Shown piece by piece: positions 11,073 to 20,862 of a stretch of DNA of 64,000 nt. Both the position numbers and the translations under genes were made by a program. The stretch lies in contig MU270145.1 of assembly GCA_021432635.1 (NCBI GenBank), positions 1 to 64,000 on the forward strand, in the 5' to 3' direction. Positions within the stretch are counted from its first letter, which is position 1; each line of letters opens with the position of its first letter. The DNA comes from Thozetella sp. PMI_491 (lineage: Eukaryota > Ascomycota > Sordariomycetes > Chaetosphaeriales > Chaetosphaeriaceae). The notes beneath the pieces are model-generated. The model searched no databases, was not told the origin of the DNA, and worked only from the letters and a program-made list of their open reading frames with translations.

Positions 11073-11543
11073 ATGGCTCACCGTCAGTACGAAGAACACA
11101 TCTGCGTCACCCGCGAGATTAATGCTCCTATTGCAGACGTTTGGGGCATTATCGCCGGCTTCGGCGCCGAGAAGACTTGGTACCCCGGATGCCTTCGCCT
11201 GTCAGTTGAAGGCTTCGGACTCGGTAGCGTTCGCACATTCGAGTACGAGTATCCCGCCGGCAAGCACAAGGGCGAGCGTTACACCTTCTCCGAGGAGATG
11301 ACCGAGGTCGACGCCGCGAACCACTCCATGTCGTTCAGGGTTCGCAGACCTGATTATCCCGACATGATTGCGTACGGCACTACGGTTCTGGACCCTCTTG
11401 GGCCCAGCAAGACTCAATTCCGCTGGCTCGCGAATGGCAGCCCTCTCCCTGAAGAAAATAAAGCGATTCTGCAGAAGGATCTCAAATTCCGATTCAACCA
11501 ATTGATCGATGCCATTGCCGCAGCTGTCGAAACTAAGCTATAG
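11073..11543 (+). CDS. SRPBCC (START/Bet v1-like) small protein, polyketide-cyclase type
   Basis: An intronless 156-residue protein of the SRPBCC helix-grip superfamily. It starts with HICVTREINAPIADVWGII, the typical first strand plus helix, then FGAEKTWYPGC, a GSVRTFEY strand, GERYTFSEEM, SMSFRVRRPD and TQFRWLANG strands, and a long C-terminal helix (KAILQKDLKFRFNQLIDAI). This matches the polyketide_cyc2/SRPBCC layout in order and in length. Such proteins bind hydrophobic ligands or act as cyclases or hydratases on aromatic substrates; the ligand here is not readable. It sits between an NmrA relic and an FAD monooxygenase, a mix seen in aromatic or polyketide metabolism, though linkage is only suggestive. 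Cytosolic: no signal or membrane segment. Confidence 0.8.
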   Translation: MAHRQYEEHICVTREINAPIADVWGIIAGFGAEKTWYPGCLRLSVEGFGLGSVRTFEYEYPAGKHKGERYTFSEEMTEVDAANHSMSFRVRRPDYPDMIAYGTTVLDPLGPSKTQFRWLANGSPLPEENKAILQKDLKFRFNQLIDAIAAAVETKL

Positions 11544-12244
11544 TTGCGACGGTCCTCCAGCACGGAAGCGAAACCTTTTGCGATACGACAATGAAACCGG
11601 ATATACGAAGTATTTCAACTCTACGCTGATGGAGACGCCTTGACTCATGCCGTCTTTCCGGCGAGAGAACTGGCCGAATGGAGCGAGTGAGGTAGAAAAA
11701 TGGTATTCGATGTGATGGCTGCCAGCGACCGGCAGTGTGGAGTAAAGGAGGAGGCAGGTTCGGATATTCAGAAGCAGTGCATGATGCCTCGGGGGCAATC
11801 GAAGCCACAGCCCGAGCTCTGAAGGAAGGAGATGCTGAGGAAAGTCGTACGGCCGTAACAACGTGGTTGAGACTATTTAGTTATCGGTGGTGCTGTATGG
11901 TCACATTTGGCTAGAGAATTGATCATGGGCTAAAGGTCCTATAAAGCTTACTGCTCGGCACCCACGCACTAATAATGCAGCTGAAGTCCTTTGCTCACCC
12001 ATTTCCAGACCCATTTCTAAAATATCCATTATCCACAAGATACCATCTTTCCAAATTAGGCGAGACAATCTTATCCTTAGAGACCTCTAGATAGAGATAA
12101 CCACCGACACAGCCAAGGGTCACCCCCGGCAAGGAATGCTGACGCGCGAGCCATAACTAAAACTCACCGAGATAGAAGTGGCGAGAACTTCAAGAAGAGA
12201 TGGAACACCCTCGTAAAATACGCTAGGTGAGCTTCACTATGACT
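11544..12244. other. Intergenic, no gene seen
   Basis: AT-rich toward its right end, with no frame carrying recognisable motifs. It abuts the NACHT-WD40 relic and may include more of that decayed gene. Confidence 0.4.
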
Positions 12245-12740
12245 GTGGGGCTGAGTTGGGCTCCCACGATCGGCCAGTGTACGGCCACGCTCGATGGCCA
12301 TCACGGCTCGGTCGAGTCGATCGTATGGTCGAGTGACAGCCGGCTCGCGTCTGGGTCCTACGACAACACCGTAAAAATCTAGGATCCCACGACCGGCCAG
12401 TGGACGGCTACACTCGAAATCGGCTATATCACTTCCCTTGAGTTTAATATCTCGGCACCTCAGTACCTCCATACTAGTCTTGGTACTATTGATCTAAGCC
12501 CTACTATAATATCTAGGTGTTTAGACACCAATACTAACCTTTAGAGTCCTTTGCCTCGGACTGTTGGCTATGGTTTGAAAAAAGACAAAATCTGGGTGAC
12601 ATACCGAGGAGAGGATCTGCTATAGCTTCCCTCGGAATATAGACCCGACATATCGGCTATCTTAGAGGGAAGTATTAGCTTAGGCTTTCGCTCGGGGCTT
12701 GTGCTGATACTATAGTTCTCACAATACCCTCTTATACCGA
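12245..12740 (+). pseudogene. NACHT-WD40 (HET-E/HET-D type) gene relic, C-terminal part
   Basis: A decayed end of a fungal NLR-like WD40 gene. In frame 2 it reads TIGQCTATLDGHHGSVESIV, then SSDSRLASGSYDNTVKI, stop, DPTTGQWTATLE, which is one WD40 blade and the start of the next with TAG where the blade Trp belongs. It is followed by the typical post-WD tail GYGLKKDKIWVTYRGEDLL, stop, LPSEYRP and a final LGFRSGLVLIL. At least three stops (TAG at 12380, 12542, 12623) share one frame, and those at 12380 and 12623 sit where a Trp codon is expected, so TGG to TAG (G-to-A) is the likely cause. These genes act in vegetative incompatibility and innate-immunity-like recognition. Only about 490 bp remain; no NACHT part is visible. 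Confidence 0.75.
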
Positions 12741-13785
12741 AGCGCTACATATAGGGTTAGTGTGTCACAGCTCTTAGAGTATTTATATCTTCTCTCCTAG
12801 CGTGCCACAGAAAGGGTCTGGGAGGACGAGTAAATCTATAGTATCATTTTCCTTTGTAATCCTTGAGTGTTTTAGAACTTGCTATAGTGAAGCTATAAAC
12901 TGGAACTAAGGGGGATAGAGGAAATGCGATGTGATGTGGCATTATTAGTATTAAAGGGACATAGCCCAGTCTTAGTACTGATGAGGAAGGCGGCTCCGTT
13001 AAAGGTAACAAAGAGGTTTGAGCTACGTAAGTAGGTTCTAGGCCTACTGATAGCTACCTAAATATCTTACATGGAAGTCAAACTGGCTGGGGCGATTATG
13101 AGAGGCAAAGCTAGCCGGACGACAGCCATGGGCCGGCAATTCGATTATGTTCCACTTTCACGGAAGCATACCGAAGTTCCGAACTTGAAATACCACCTCT
13201 GTCACGAAGCATACGAGTAGCAGGACTCTCCAAGAGAACTGCCGCGATGGAGAACGGATTGCACCTGCTGATCCGCCGCAATCCATTACTGGAGCGGCAG
13301 AAATTGAATACGAAAGGGTGGATAGGCGGCGCTGGGAATGCGGGGAGAATGCTCCTATTTCGAGGATTTGCGAAGGAAATAGCCCCACTTATTAAGGTTA
13401 GCCAGCGCTGAGGGTTGGCCTTGGCAGCAAAGGGTTCAGCTGCCCAACCAGAAAGGCTACGTCGACAGGTTCCTTCATGCCACGCGTCAAGAGGTTACTT
13501 CGTCCCATGATTCTTGTATCATTGAAATATGTAAGCAAAGCAGCGAGGAGGCCTTTGTAAGCAGATTTCGGTATCCTCGGAGTTACGAATGTCCCGCGGC
13601 ATTACACTTTATCTACTTGGATGCACCACAAAGCTCTCGCTCAGCCATGCTCATAAGTGAAGATTAAACTGACGAAGGGGATTGCCTCCTCTATTTCTCT
13701 CCCTGCTGAAAACCAAACTTCGCCTCAACAAGCACAAGAACGTATCGAGACGAGTCTTATCACATTACAAAGCGCAACGGACGAC
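12741..13785. other. AT-rich decayed sequence, no gene seen
   Basis: Stop-dense sequence with many TA-rich words, continuing the decay seen in the WD40 relic. I see no intact frame. The final about 130 bp before 13786 may serve as promoter for the monooxygenase. Confidence 0.4.
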
Positions 13786-15756
13786 ATGCCCACCGATATC
13801 CAAACCGATATTCTCATTGTTGGCGCCGGTCCCGCCGGTGCCAGTTTGGCCGCTTTCCTAGGCCAAAATGGTACTGCCATTCGGTACTTCCAACAAATAA
13901 CACAGCTGGCTAATGTGTCGAATCTAGGGTTAAGTGGACTAGTCTTGGCCAAGGACTCGGCGACGGCATACACCCCAAGAGCTCACGGAATGAATCCGTT
14001 CGCCCTCGGTGTGTCACATTCACACAATGCAACGAGGCTATGCCCTGTTAATACGAAGTAGAGTGCCTTCGTGACATTGACCTTGAAGACGAAGCTCTAC
14101 GTCTCGCGATCCGAGGCCCGCACACGCTGTCAATGCGCTTCTCCAAAACCTTAATTGGAACAGAGTACGGACGCGTTGCCGCATGGGGAGAACAGCCCAC
14201 AGTTGCTGCAAGTTACGCACTAGATTCCAGAAACAGGAACACTGGCTGACGTGGCCGCGCTGTCTTAGGGAAAGATGAAAGAAGTCACGCCTTGCGAATA
14301 TGTAGACCTTCCGCAAAGATACCTCGAGCCACTGCTCAGCCGATACGCCTCCCATCACAATTTCCACATCCGGTTTTCAACCGAAGTGGTGAGCGTCGAG
14401 CCCTTGGATACGCATGACAGTGAAGGTTTTCTTTGCACTATCCGCGACTACATCACACAGCAGACACTTCAAGTCCAAGCCAAGTATCTTTTCGGTGCCG
14501 ACGGGGCTAGGAGTGTGGTTTCCAAGTCCCTTGGCTTTGCGTACTCGAGTAACCCGGCTGGTATCACGGCTTGCAGTGTTCTTCTACGTGCCGATCTCGC
14601 CAAGTACATGGTCGAGGAGCGAAAAGCCTCACTCAGTTGGGTCGTCAACCCGGGCAACAAGGTTTTCCCGGGAGTCATTACGCACCTCCGGGTCGTTCGA
14701 CCTTGGAATGAATGGGTTATGATGGCATTTGGCCCCGATGGCAAGAATCCCTTTGCGGGGCTGGGCTTGGATGACCCAAAGCTCGTTGCCTTTGCGCGAG
14801 AAATTATTGGTGATGAGTCGATTTCCATCGAGATTTTAGCCTTAGATCCATGGACGGTACGCGACTCGGTCGCCGTGTCGTACAGCAAGAACGGCTTAAA
14901 CGCATTTATCTTGGGGGACGCGGCCCATCGCCATCCACCTGCCTATGGATTAGGCAGCAATACTTGCCTCCAGGATGCCTATAACCTCGCCTGGAAAGTC
15001 GCCTTCGTTTCCAATGGCCTGGCTGGTCGCAGCTTGCTTGATACATTCAGTCACGAGCGTCAACCTGTCGGGAAAACGCTTGTGCGAGAGTCCAACATCC
15101 AACTTCGAGCCAATAATGAAATCTGGGAAGCGTTGGGATCATCGACTACGCCATCAGATAAAGGGTTAGATTCGGCTGTCAAGCTTGCCTCGGCATCGGT
15201 CGAGGGCTCATCGCGCCGCGCCAAACTTCACCACGCATTAGAGATAAAGCGGCAAGAGGTTGAAAGCCTAGGGCTTGCCTATAACCAGTGGTATACTTCC
15301 GAGGCCGTTTACTCGAAGGATGAAGATGCCCCTCGGCCGAGCCTGGAAGGAAACCCAATTGTCGAGCTTCAGGTCAGCACATACCCAGGTTCTCGATTGC
15401 CACATGCATGGCTCGATATTCCCGAGCGCGGGCGCATGATATCGACACTTGATCTTGCCGGAAAAGGCGCCTTCTGCCTTCTTACAGGAGTGGGCGGAGA
15501 AGCTTGGCGAGCTGCCGCTGAGAACATCCAGAATAGGACTGGCATACAGATTAGATCCTTCGGGCTTGGTCCGGGGCTTGATTACATTGACGTGCACAGA
15601 GACTGGCACAAGAGGCGAGGGGTTCAGGATGACGGGTGTGTACTTGTGCGGCCCGATAGATTCGTCGCCTGGAGATCAGATCGGCTGGCTGAAAACTGCA
15701 CCAAGAAACTGGAGCAAGTTCTCGATGCGATTTTGGCAAGGCATCAACTTAAGTAG
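13786..15756 (+). CDS. FAD-dependent aromatic hydroxylase (phenol / 2,4-dichlorophenol hydroxylase type)
   Basis: A 597-residue flavin monooxygenase in four exons: 13786-13870, 13928-14008, 14062-14201, 14269-15756. Group A flavoprotein motifs are complete: the dinucleotide GAGPAG at residues 13-18, the DG motif (FGADGARSVVSKSLGF, near 177-190), and the second FAD motif with GDAAHRHPPAYGLGSN near 318. A thioredoxin-like C-terminal domain follows, as in phenol hydroxylase and TfdB-type enzymes. The enzyme should use NAD(P)H and O2 to hydroxylate a phenolic substrate in the cytosol. Introns are 57, 53 and 67 nt; the third donor (GTTGCT) is weak but is the only phase-compatible choice, with a good CTGAC branch site. 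Exon joins restore GQNGLSGLVLAKDS and NPFALECLRDIDLE. Intact, unlike its relic neighbours. Confidence 0.88.
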
Positions 15757-16644
15757 ATGCTGTGGCCCAGTATGAAGATCTTTGTCTCGCCTCAGTAGGA
15801 ACTATTGAATTATATTGGACTGATGTGCCATAGTAATAATACTTCATTAAATATTCACCCAGGGCTTAGCAATATGGCAAATTATCTGAAGGTGAGAGCG
15901 GCTATGCAACGACAAGTACAACGTTTCCAATCTTTGAACTACAAGAGGTCGGTTCTTTGCCCCCGGATGTGTAGAAAATGTGCCGAAGAAGAGATTTGTT
16001 CACAACACTAGAGGTCCCTGTGTTCCTCTCGTGCCGCGATCGAGTCCAACCAGTGCACTGCGCAGGTCGGCCAACATTTTATGACACCTGCTTGTAGCTA
16101 ACGGTTTGTAGTTTTGCAGAATCTCTCGGAGTAATGGCGTTTAAAGGAAGAGTGAGAGAAGGCGGAGGCGGTGTTGTAAGAGGCGCTGGCTTGGTTAATG
16201 CGTATTTATACCCAGGAGAAATTTTTAGAGTGTCGGAGTTTAGAGCTTTTCCAGCGGGGTATGCGTGTATTGGACGAGGAAGATGGTATTTGTTTGTAAG
16301 AAGATGCTTTGTTAGAGGAGTAGCAGCTATTAGGGATGTATGGTCTTTTGGGGGTTTTAACGTGATTAACTAGAGTGTGATAGGGTTCGAGTTACTGTTA
16401 GCATAGGGTGATCAGGGTTCTGGCGGTGAAACTGTTAAACCAGCCGCTGGGAGTGTTCCAGGTGTTTACTAGGTTCCTATCAGTTTTTACTAGCATTATA
16501 TCCTAGCTATTTGACTAGATACTCTAGCTTGCTGGCTATTTTTCTTTTCTTTTATTACTTTTATACTTCCATCTTTACCTCTTTCTTTCCCGTCTTTGCC
16601 ACCGGGTCGAGATTTTACCTAGTCCTGCTCCCAGTCACGCAACA
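15757..16644. other. Intergenic / decayed sequence, no gene seen
   Basis: A short Gly/Arg-rich frame at 16134-16373 has no recognisable motif and looks like chance. This interval may once have held the 5-prime part of the HET-type gene that follows, but I cannot recognise it. Confidence 0.4.
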
Positions 16645-18205
16645 ATGGAAAGCCAGCTGATTAAAGAATACGACAACCAGGGCGGACAATACGGCGACTA
16701 TGCCGCACAAATACCCTTTGGAAAGCTAGAAACGGAGTTCTTCCGAGCTGCCTTGTGCGAATGCACGGGACTGAGGCTATAACCACGATGACATCGAGGC
16801 GATGACTACTACAGACTTTGGAGAATGGGACCCAACTTCGGATACCGCGCATCCGTCCCAGCTCTTCGCCAAGGTGGAAACAGTGTTTCAGCTCTGGATG
16901 TCCATGCTAAGACGAAGCGCTGATCGCATAGACATCTCTCCTAGGGCTTGTCAGAGTGCCTTCTATAAAATTTAAGGAAGACTTATGGCTTGGTCACCCG
17001 GGTGGAGTCTGTTTACTCGTTTTGTTAAGTGCCTCCCTTTAGCTGTCTCACTTGTTTTTGGGAGCTTTAAAGCCATATTCTTTGATGGGGCAATCACGAA
17101 TGACTTGGCTTACGTGATTTTTGTCTGGCCTATCGTTATCCTGATAAGAGGCTTTATATTATTCCTAGTAATTATCGCAGAAAGTCGACCAACACTTGTA
17201 GAAGCGGATGAGCTTGGAGACAAACCGAAATCAGACAAAGTTAGAGACTTGATGATTGAATTCCTAAGGGGGAGATGGGCGTCTGAAGATAAGGATATGG
17301 CTTTTACTCTTGGCGGTATCCTTCCTGTACTTGATATCTAGGCCCTTAGGCCAGACTATAGCTTACTGCTTGGAGAGGTGTACCGACAGCTCTTTTGTGA
17401 CCTCCTAAGATAGAATGCTGGCTTTACTATTCTTCTTATAAATGTAAAGACTCTGAGGGACGCTCAGACTACTCTTGGCTTTAAGACTTAGAGTATCTAT
17501 TGTCCTAGCTAGGTGCTAGATTGGTTTGGACCCCTTAAAAATAAACACGGCTAAGCCTTGTTTCCCTCTAAAAAGGCTACTAGGTCTGTAGACTAGTATT
17601 TTTTGGCACATGCTAGGGCTGTCGCTTTACCACACGCTGCGCTAACTTCTTCCCAGATACTAAGAATGACTACCACGAGGCCTTGGAATGAATTTCAGCT
17701 CTGGCTAAACACTCGAACTGATAAGGCGAGAAGGCGCCTGACAAGCGCTATCCTATGTGCAATAATTTCCTCAGATGGCACCCAGCTTGTAGTACATGGT
17801 AGAATTCTTGGCGAAGTTGTATATACGACGCATATACCTGGCACTATCAACCCGAATGACCTATGTGGCGCGGATACTTTAACAGCTGTACGGATTCTAA
17901 AGCCCTCCCTTATCCTTATAGTGAAGTAGCTTTGCGAGGCTGACTACCTTACTAAGTTATCTAGACAAACTTTAAGCATAGACACGGTGTATCTGACACT
18001 CAGCAGGAAGTATTGGAACAATGTGCGAATAGAGGAGCTGAGACAGGTATATAAGGAAGTGTTTAGGCGCCTTTTAACTATAAAGCTGTACTTCTTGGAT
18101 GTGATCTTGGCCTGTTTTGCGGAGCTACATAGTCTACTGCTTGGGGTAGATGTATTGAACGATTCTAGCATCTTGGGAGCTGTTGAAGCGCTTATGCGTG
18201 ACTAA
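16645..18205 (+). pseudogene. Heterokaryon-incompatibility (HET) type gene relic
   Basis: A long relic that reads well in one frame apart from stops. ATG 16645 opens MESQLIKEYDNQGGQYGDYA in frame 1; near 16777 the frame shifts by one base and frame 2 carries YNHDDIEAMTTTDFGEWDP, a membrane-like segment (17010-17190), then RGRWASEDKDMAFTLGG, RPDYSLLLGEVYRQLF, a stop, NAGFTILL, a stop, VLDWFGPLKNK, and later SSDGTQLVVHGRILGEVVY. The DKDMAF..DYS..VYRQL..DLL-Trp block and the PSW-type VLDW block are the signatures that follow the HET domain in fungal incompatibility proteins; two TAG stops sit exactly where Trp is expected. The HET core itself is not visible. The stops and the frameshift mark it as dead, with a RIP-like pattern. 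Confidence 0.65.
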
Positions 18206-18584
18206 TCAGCTGATCTAGGTAGATGTACCCTAGCCTTATCTATATATATGTCCTTATGTGACTCAGCGACAGTGGCAGATATCTAGCCACCTACTACGCT
18301 TGAAGTCTTTTTAAGGGTCTTTAACTTTCTGGCGAAAGATTAGCTACATTTGGTGGTGATGAGCGATGGGATGATAGGGCGAACTCTAAGGAACAGAGTA
18401 ATATCGGACCGAGTCGCGGTCACTGCTGGTGTTCCTTCATCACTTATCCTAAGACCTTGCCTCAGGGGGGTTGAGGACTACCAGAACAGATATTAAGTGG
18501 TAGGGCCAATTTTTGTGCACGACTGGATGGATGGTTCAGCATTTCCGGTTGATGCTAATGATATAATTTTGGTGTGATCAAATA
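18206..18584. other. Flank of transposon-like element, no gene seen
   Basis: No coding signal. It may include the tail of the HET-type relic. The last bases (TA at 18583-18584) form the left target-site copy of the adjacent element. Confidence 0.4.
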
Positions 18585-19251
18585 ACGTAGTCCACCAGTA
18601 AGTGGGCCGTACCCCCGAGTGGGTCACTCTATAATATATAAAAAATCAAGAATTTCTTAACATTCCAGCTCCATCAATTCTTATTAAAATAATATAAAAC
18701 TTTTATATTACAGTTAAATAACAATAATAAGGCCCTATAAATTTTATTAGACTTTTTAAAAATTCTTTCTTTATTTTCTTAATAGCTTTACGAAAAAATT
18801 ACACGAAGTACTTGGAGTTAAAATCTATTGACTAAGTCATATAAAGTTTAGAAATGAAATTAGAAGATATTTAAGTAAGAATTGGTGGTGTAAGAAGGTT
18901 AAGAAATTCTCGATTTTTTGTGTGACATTGAGTGGCTGCTACGGTTCGTTTTGGAAGGTAAGGTATGGTAAAGTCTGGCCATTGAATGGCTATGGAGGGC
19001 GTTGCTAAGCTAGTTATTTTCCCTTGTAAGGTGGCCTAAGCTTGTGCCCCTACCTACGTAGATATCCACGTACGGCTGGCCGTGGCCACCTAAAACACTC
19101 GTCAAACGTGACCATTCCATCGTCGTAACTAGGGCCCCTACACGCGTGGAAGCTATGCACGCGTGGCTGGCGGTAGCCACGTATATAAGTATAAACCAAA
19201 CTGTAACAGTGGCCCGCTCGGGGGTATGGACCACTCGCTGGTGGACTACGT
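18585..19251. mobile_element. Non-autonomous DNA transposon / MITE with TA target-site duplication
   Basis: The element is bounded by imperfect terminal inverted repeats of about 47 bp. The left end starts ACGTAGTCCACCAG and carries CCCCCGAGTGGG; the right end is the reverse complement, ending CTGGTGGACTACGT and carrying CCCGCTCGGGGG. Both ends are flanked by TA (18583-18584 and 19252-19253), the target duplication of the Tc1/mariner superfamily (Fot1/pogo-like elements in fungi). At 667 bp with no transposase frame it cannot move on its own. Its left half is AT-rich and holds a second inverted repeat (18640-18922), so it may be two nested elements. Confidence 0.8.
18640..18922. repeat. Inner inverted repeat (palindromic core)
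   Basis: AAAAATCAAGAATTTCTTAAC at 18641-18661 recurs inverted near 18900-18921 with one change, and weaker symmetry extends inward for another 35-40 bp on both sides. The arms enclose about 170 bp of AT-rich sequence. This is the shape of a foldback MITE or of a decayed internal deletion derivative. Confidence 0.7.
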
Positions 19252-19851
19252 TAGCTAACCTGTATTTTATAACATAGCTCCAGGTATGTTTTTAACCATG
19301 TTTTCAATTTGGGTAATCAGATAACGCAGGGGTTCTCTTGTTTCTAGAATCTGTGTGACTATAAGAAAATATCGTGACCGGTTCTGTCTCATGTTTGTGT
19401 CTCAAATGTCTGTCATCGTACACAATCCGGAGTTAATGATCCATGGAACGTGCCGCCTACATCAAAGTTCAGTCCGATTTTACAAGAAGTTTACTGTGTA
19501 CCTTGAATGACCTCCTGTGCACTGCTCCCATACAATGCTCTTAGGCACTGCTATGGGCAGGTAGTGACTGGCAAGACTCGAAGGGGTACTTGTTAGTACC
19601 TTGCGTGAGTAGGTCGGGTGTCGACAAGACTAGTACAGTGTTAAGTCAGTGATAGATGTATAGCTCTTTTGCCGCCAGATTAAGCGGTGTAACCTGTGTA
19701 ATTCAGCGGTAAAAAAGCCGTCTCATTGTTTTAAGCAAAAACTATTAAAAAATATTATACTTAGTTTTATAATATAAAAAAACATTATAATTATATTATA
19801 AAATAATAATCTTAATCAGCTAACTAAAATTTAATAACTTAGCAGCGACAC
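19252..19851. other. AT-rich repeat debris
   Basis: No gene. The right part (19735-19835) is almost pure A/T, typical of heavily RIP-mutated repeats. The sequence turns abruptly GC-rich at about 19850. Confidence 0.5.
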
Positions 19852-19857
19852 TTGAAG

Positions 19858-20298
19858 ATGTCTGCTGCCTCGGATATCTACACACAGCAGCGTCGGCTGC
19901 CACTCCGACGGCCCCCAACCGAAGGTAGGTTAAACGCTTGCCACCAATGCCCGAGCCGTGTGATGCGCACCAACAGCCCCAACGTTAGTAGCGTGTCTTC
20001 GGCTCTCGGGTTTCTCAATTCCACAGATGACAGCGATCAGCCCAGCCAGCACACTCCCCTCAGCCCCAACGGAAGCAAACAACAAGAAACCCTGCTAGAT
20101 ACAATCGTGGAACCCAATAGCTTTACCGGTAGGATGTTTGTTGGTGGTGGGAAGCTCATGGTGGGAAGCTCATGGTTGGCATGCTGTCTCACGCTATCTC
20201 ATGCTACCCTAGACTTTCACCAACGCTTCGCAGATTTGTTGGTTGTTGGCTGCAAATGTCGCGTCATTGCATATGGCCCCCAGTCGTATTCAATGTGA
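19858..20298 (+). other. Weak coding signal, unknown
   Basis: A frame opening at ATG 19858 has gene-like codon use for about 90 codons (ending near TIVEPNSFTG at 20128) and then runs into low-quality sequence with a 14-bp direct repeat (GGTGGGAAGCTCAT twice). A Cys-x2-Cys pair (NACHQCPSR) is present but no full zinc cluster can be built. It may be a 5-prime fragment of a gene truncated by the surrounding repeats. I do not recognise it. Confidence 0.25.
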
Positions 20299-20473
20299 TT
20301 CCGCTTATATATTCAGGATGCCTTGGCCCAGGTTGACTCCTTGAGTTAAAAACAGTAGTTGCTGGACCAGACTCGAAGCCGTAGAAGTTGAGCTCAGTTA
20401 CTATTCCAGTGCCTACTCACCGATCTACAACTCTTCTGCCTAGAAAGACGCGATAACGCCGGTATCCGGAAAT

Positions 20474-20862
20474 ATGAAACTTTTTGGTTTTCATTCACTT
20501 TCTTGGTTCGGGTTGGTCGCTCACTCTTGGTTGGGTGCTGCCACGCCTGCATCTATGCCTCCCGCCCTCGCCGATCGTCAGATCATCGTGGAGCAGTGGT
20601 GCTGCTATCAAGGCTGCCAGACTTGCAATTTCTATGACTGTTCTAGGCGCGAATGCGGTGGCTCGGAAGTAAGTTCCAAGAGCATATAAAGCACACCCTT
20701 CTTGCCATATGGAATGCCCAAGCACAGGTCATACTGACGCACCATTGTGGCTGTTTCTAGTTTATCTTCTGCTGCGCTCTCATCGTTTCCGGAGTTGCCG
20801 AGGACGGAACAAAGGAGTACTCAACCGCTAATGGCTTGAATAAAGTCCACTTCCTTAATTGA
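20474..20862 (+). CDS. Small secreted cysteine-rich protein (effector-like)
   Basis: A 98-residue protein from exon 20474-20668 and exon 20761-20862. The 92-nt intron has a perfect GTAAGT donor, a CTGAC branch site and a TTTCTAG acceptor, phase 0. Residues 1-26 form a signal peptide (MKLFGFHSLSWFGLV core, Ala-rich cleavage region). The mature part has eight cysteines packed between residues 43 and 69 in the pattern CC-x3-C-x2-C-x4-C-x4-C-x6-CC, followed by a short polar tail. Size, export signal and disulfide density fit fungal apoplastic effectors or small antimicrobial proteins; no named family is recognised. It lies in the repeat-rich, gene-poor part of the window, the usual setting for such genes. 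An unspliced reading would end after SSKSI. Confidence 0.65.
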
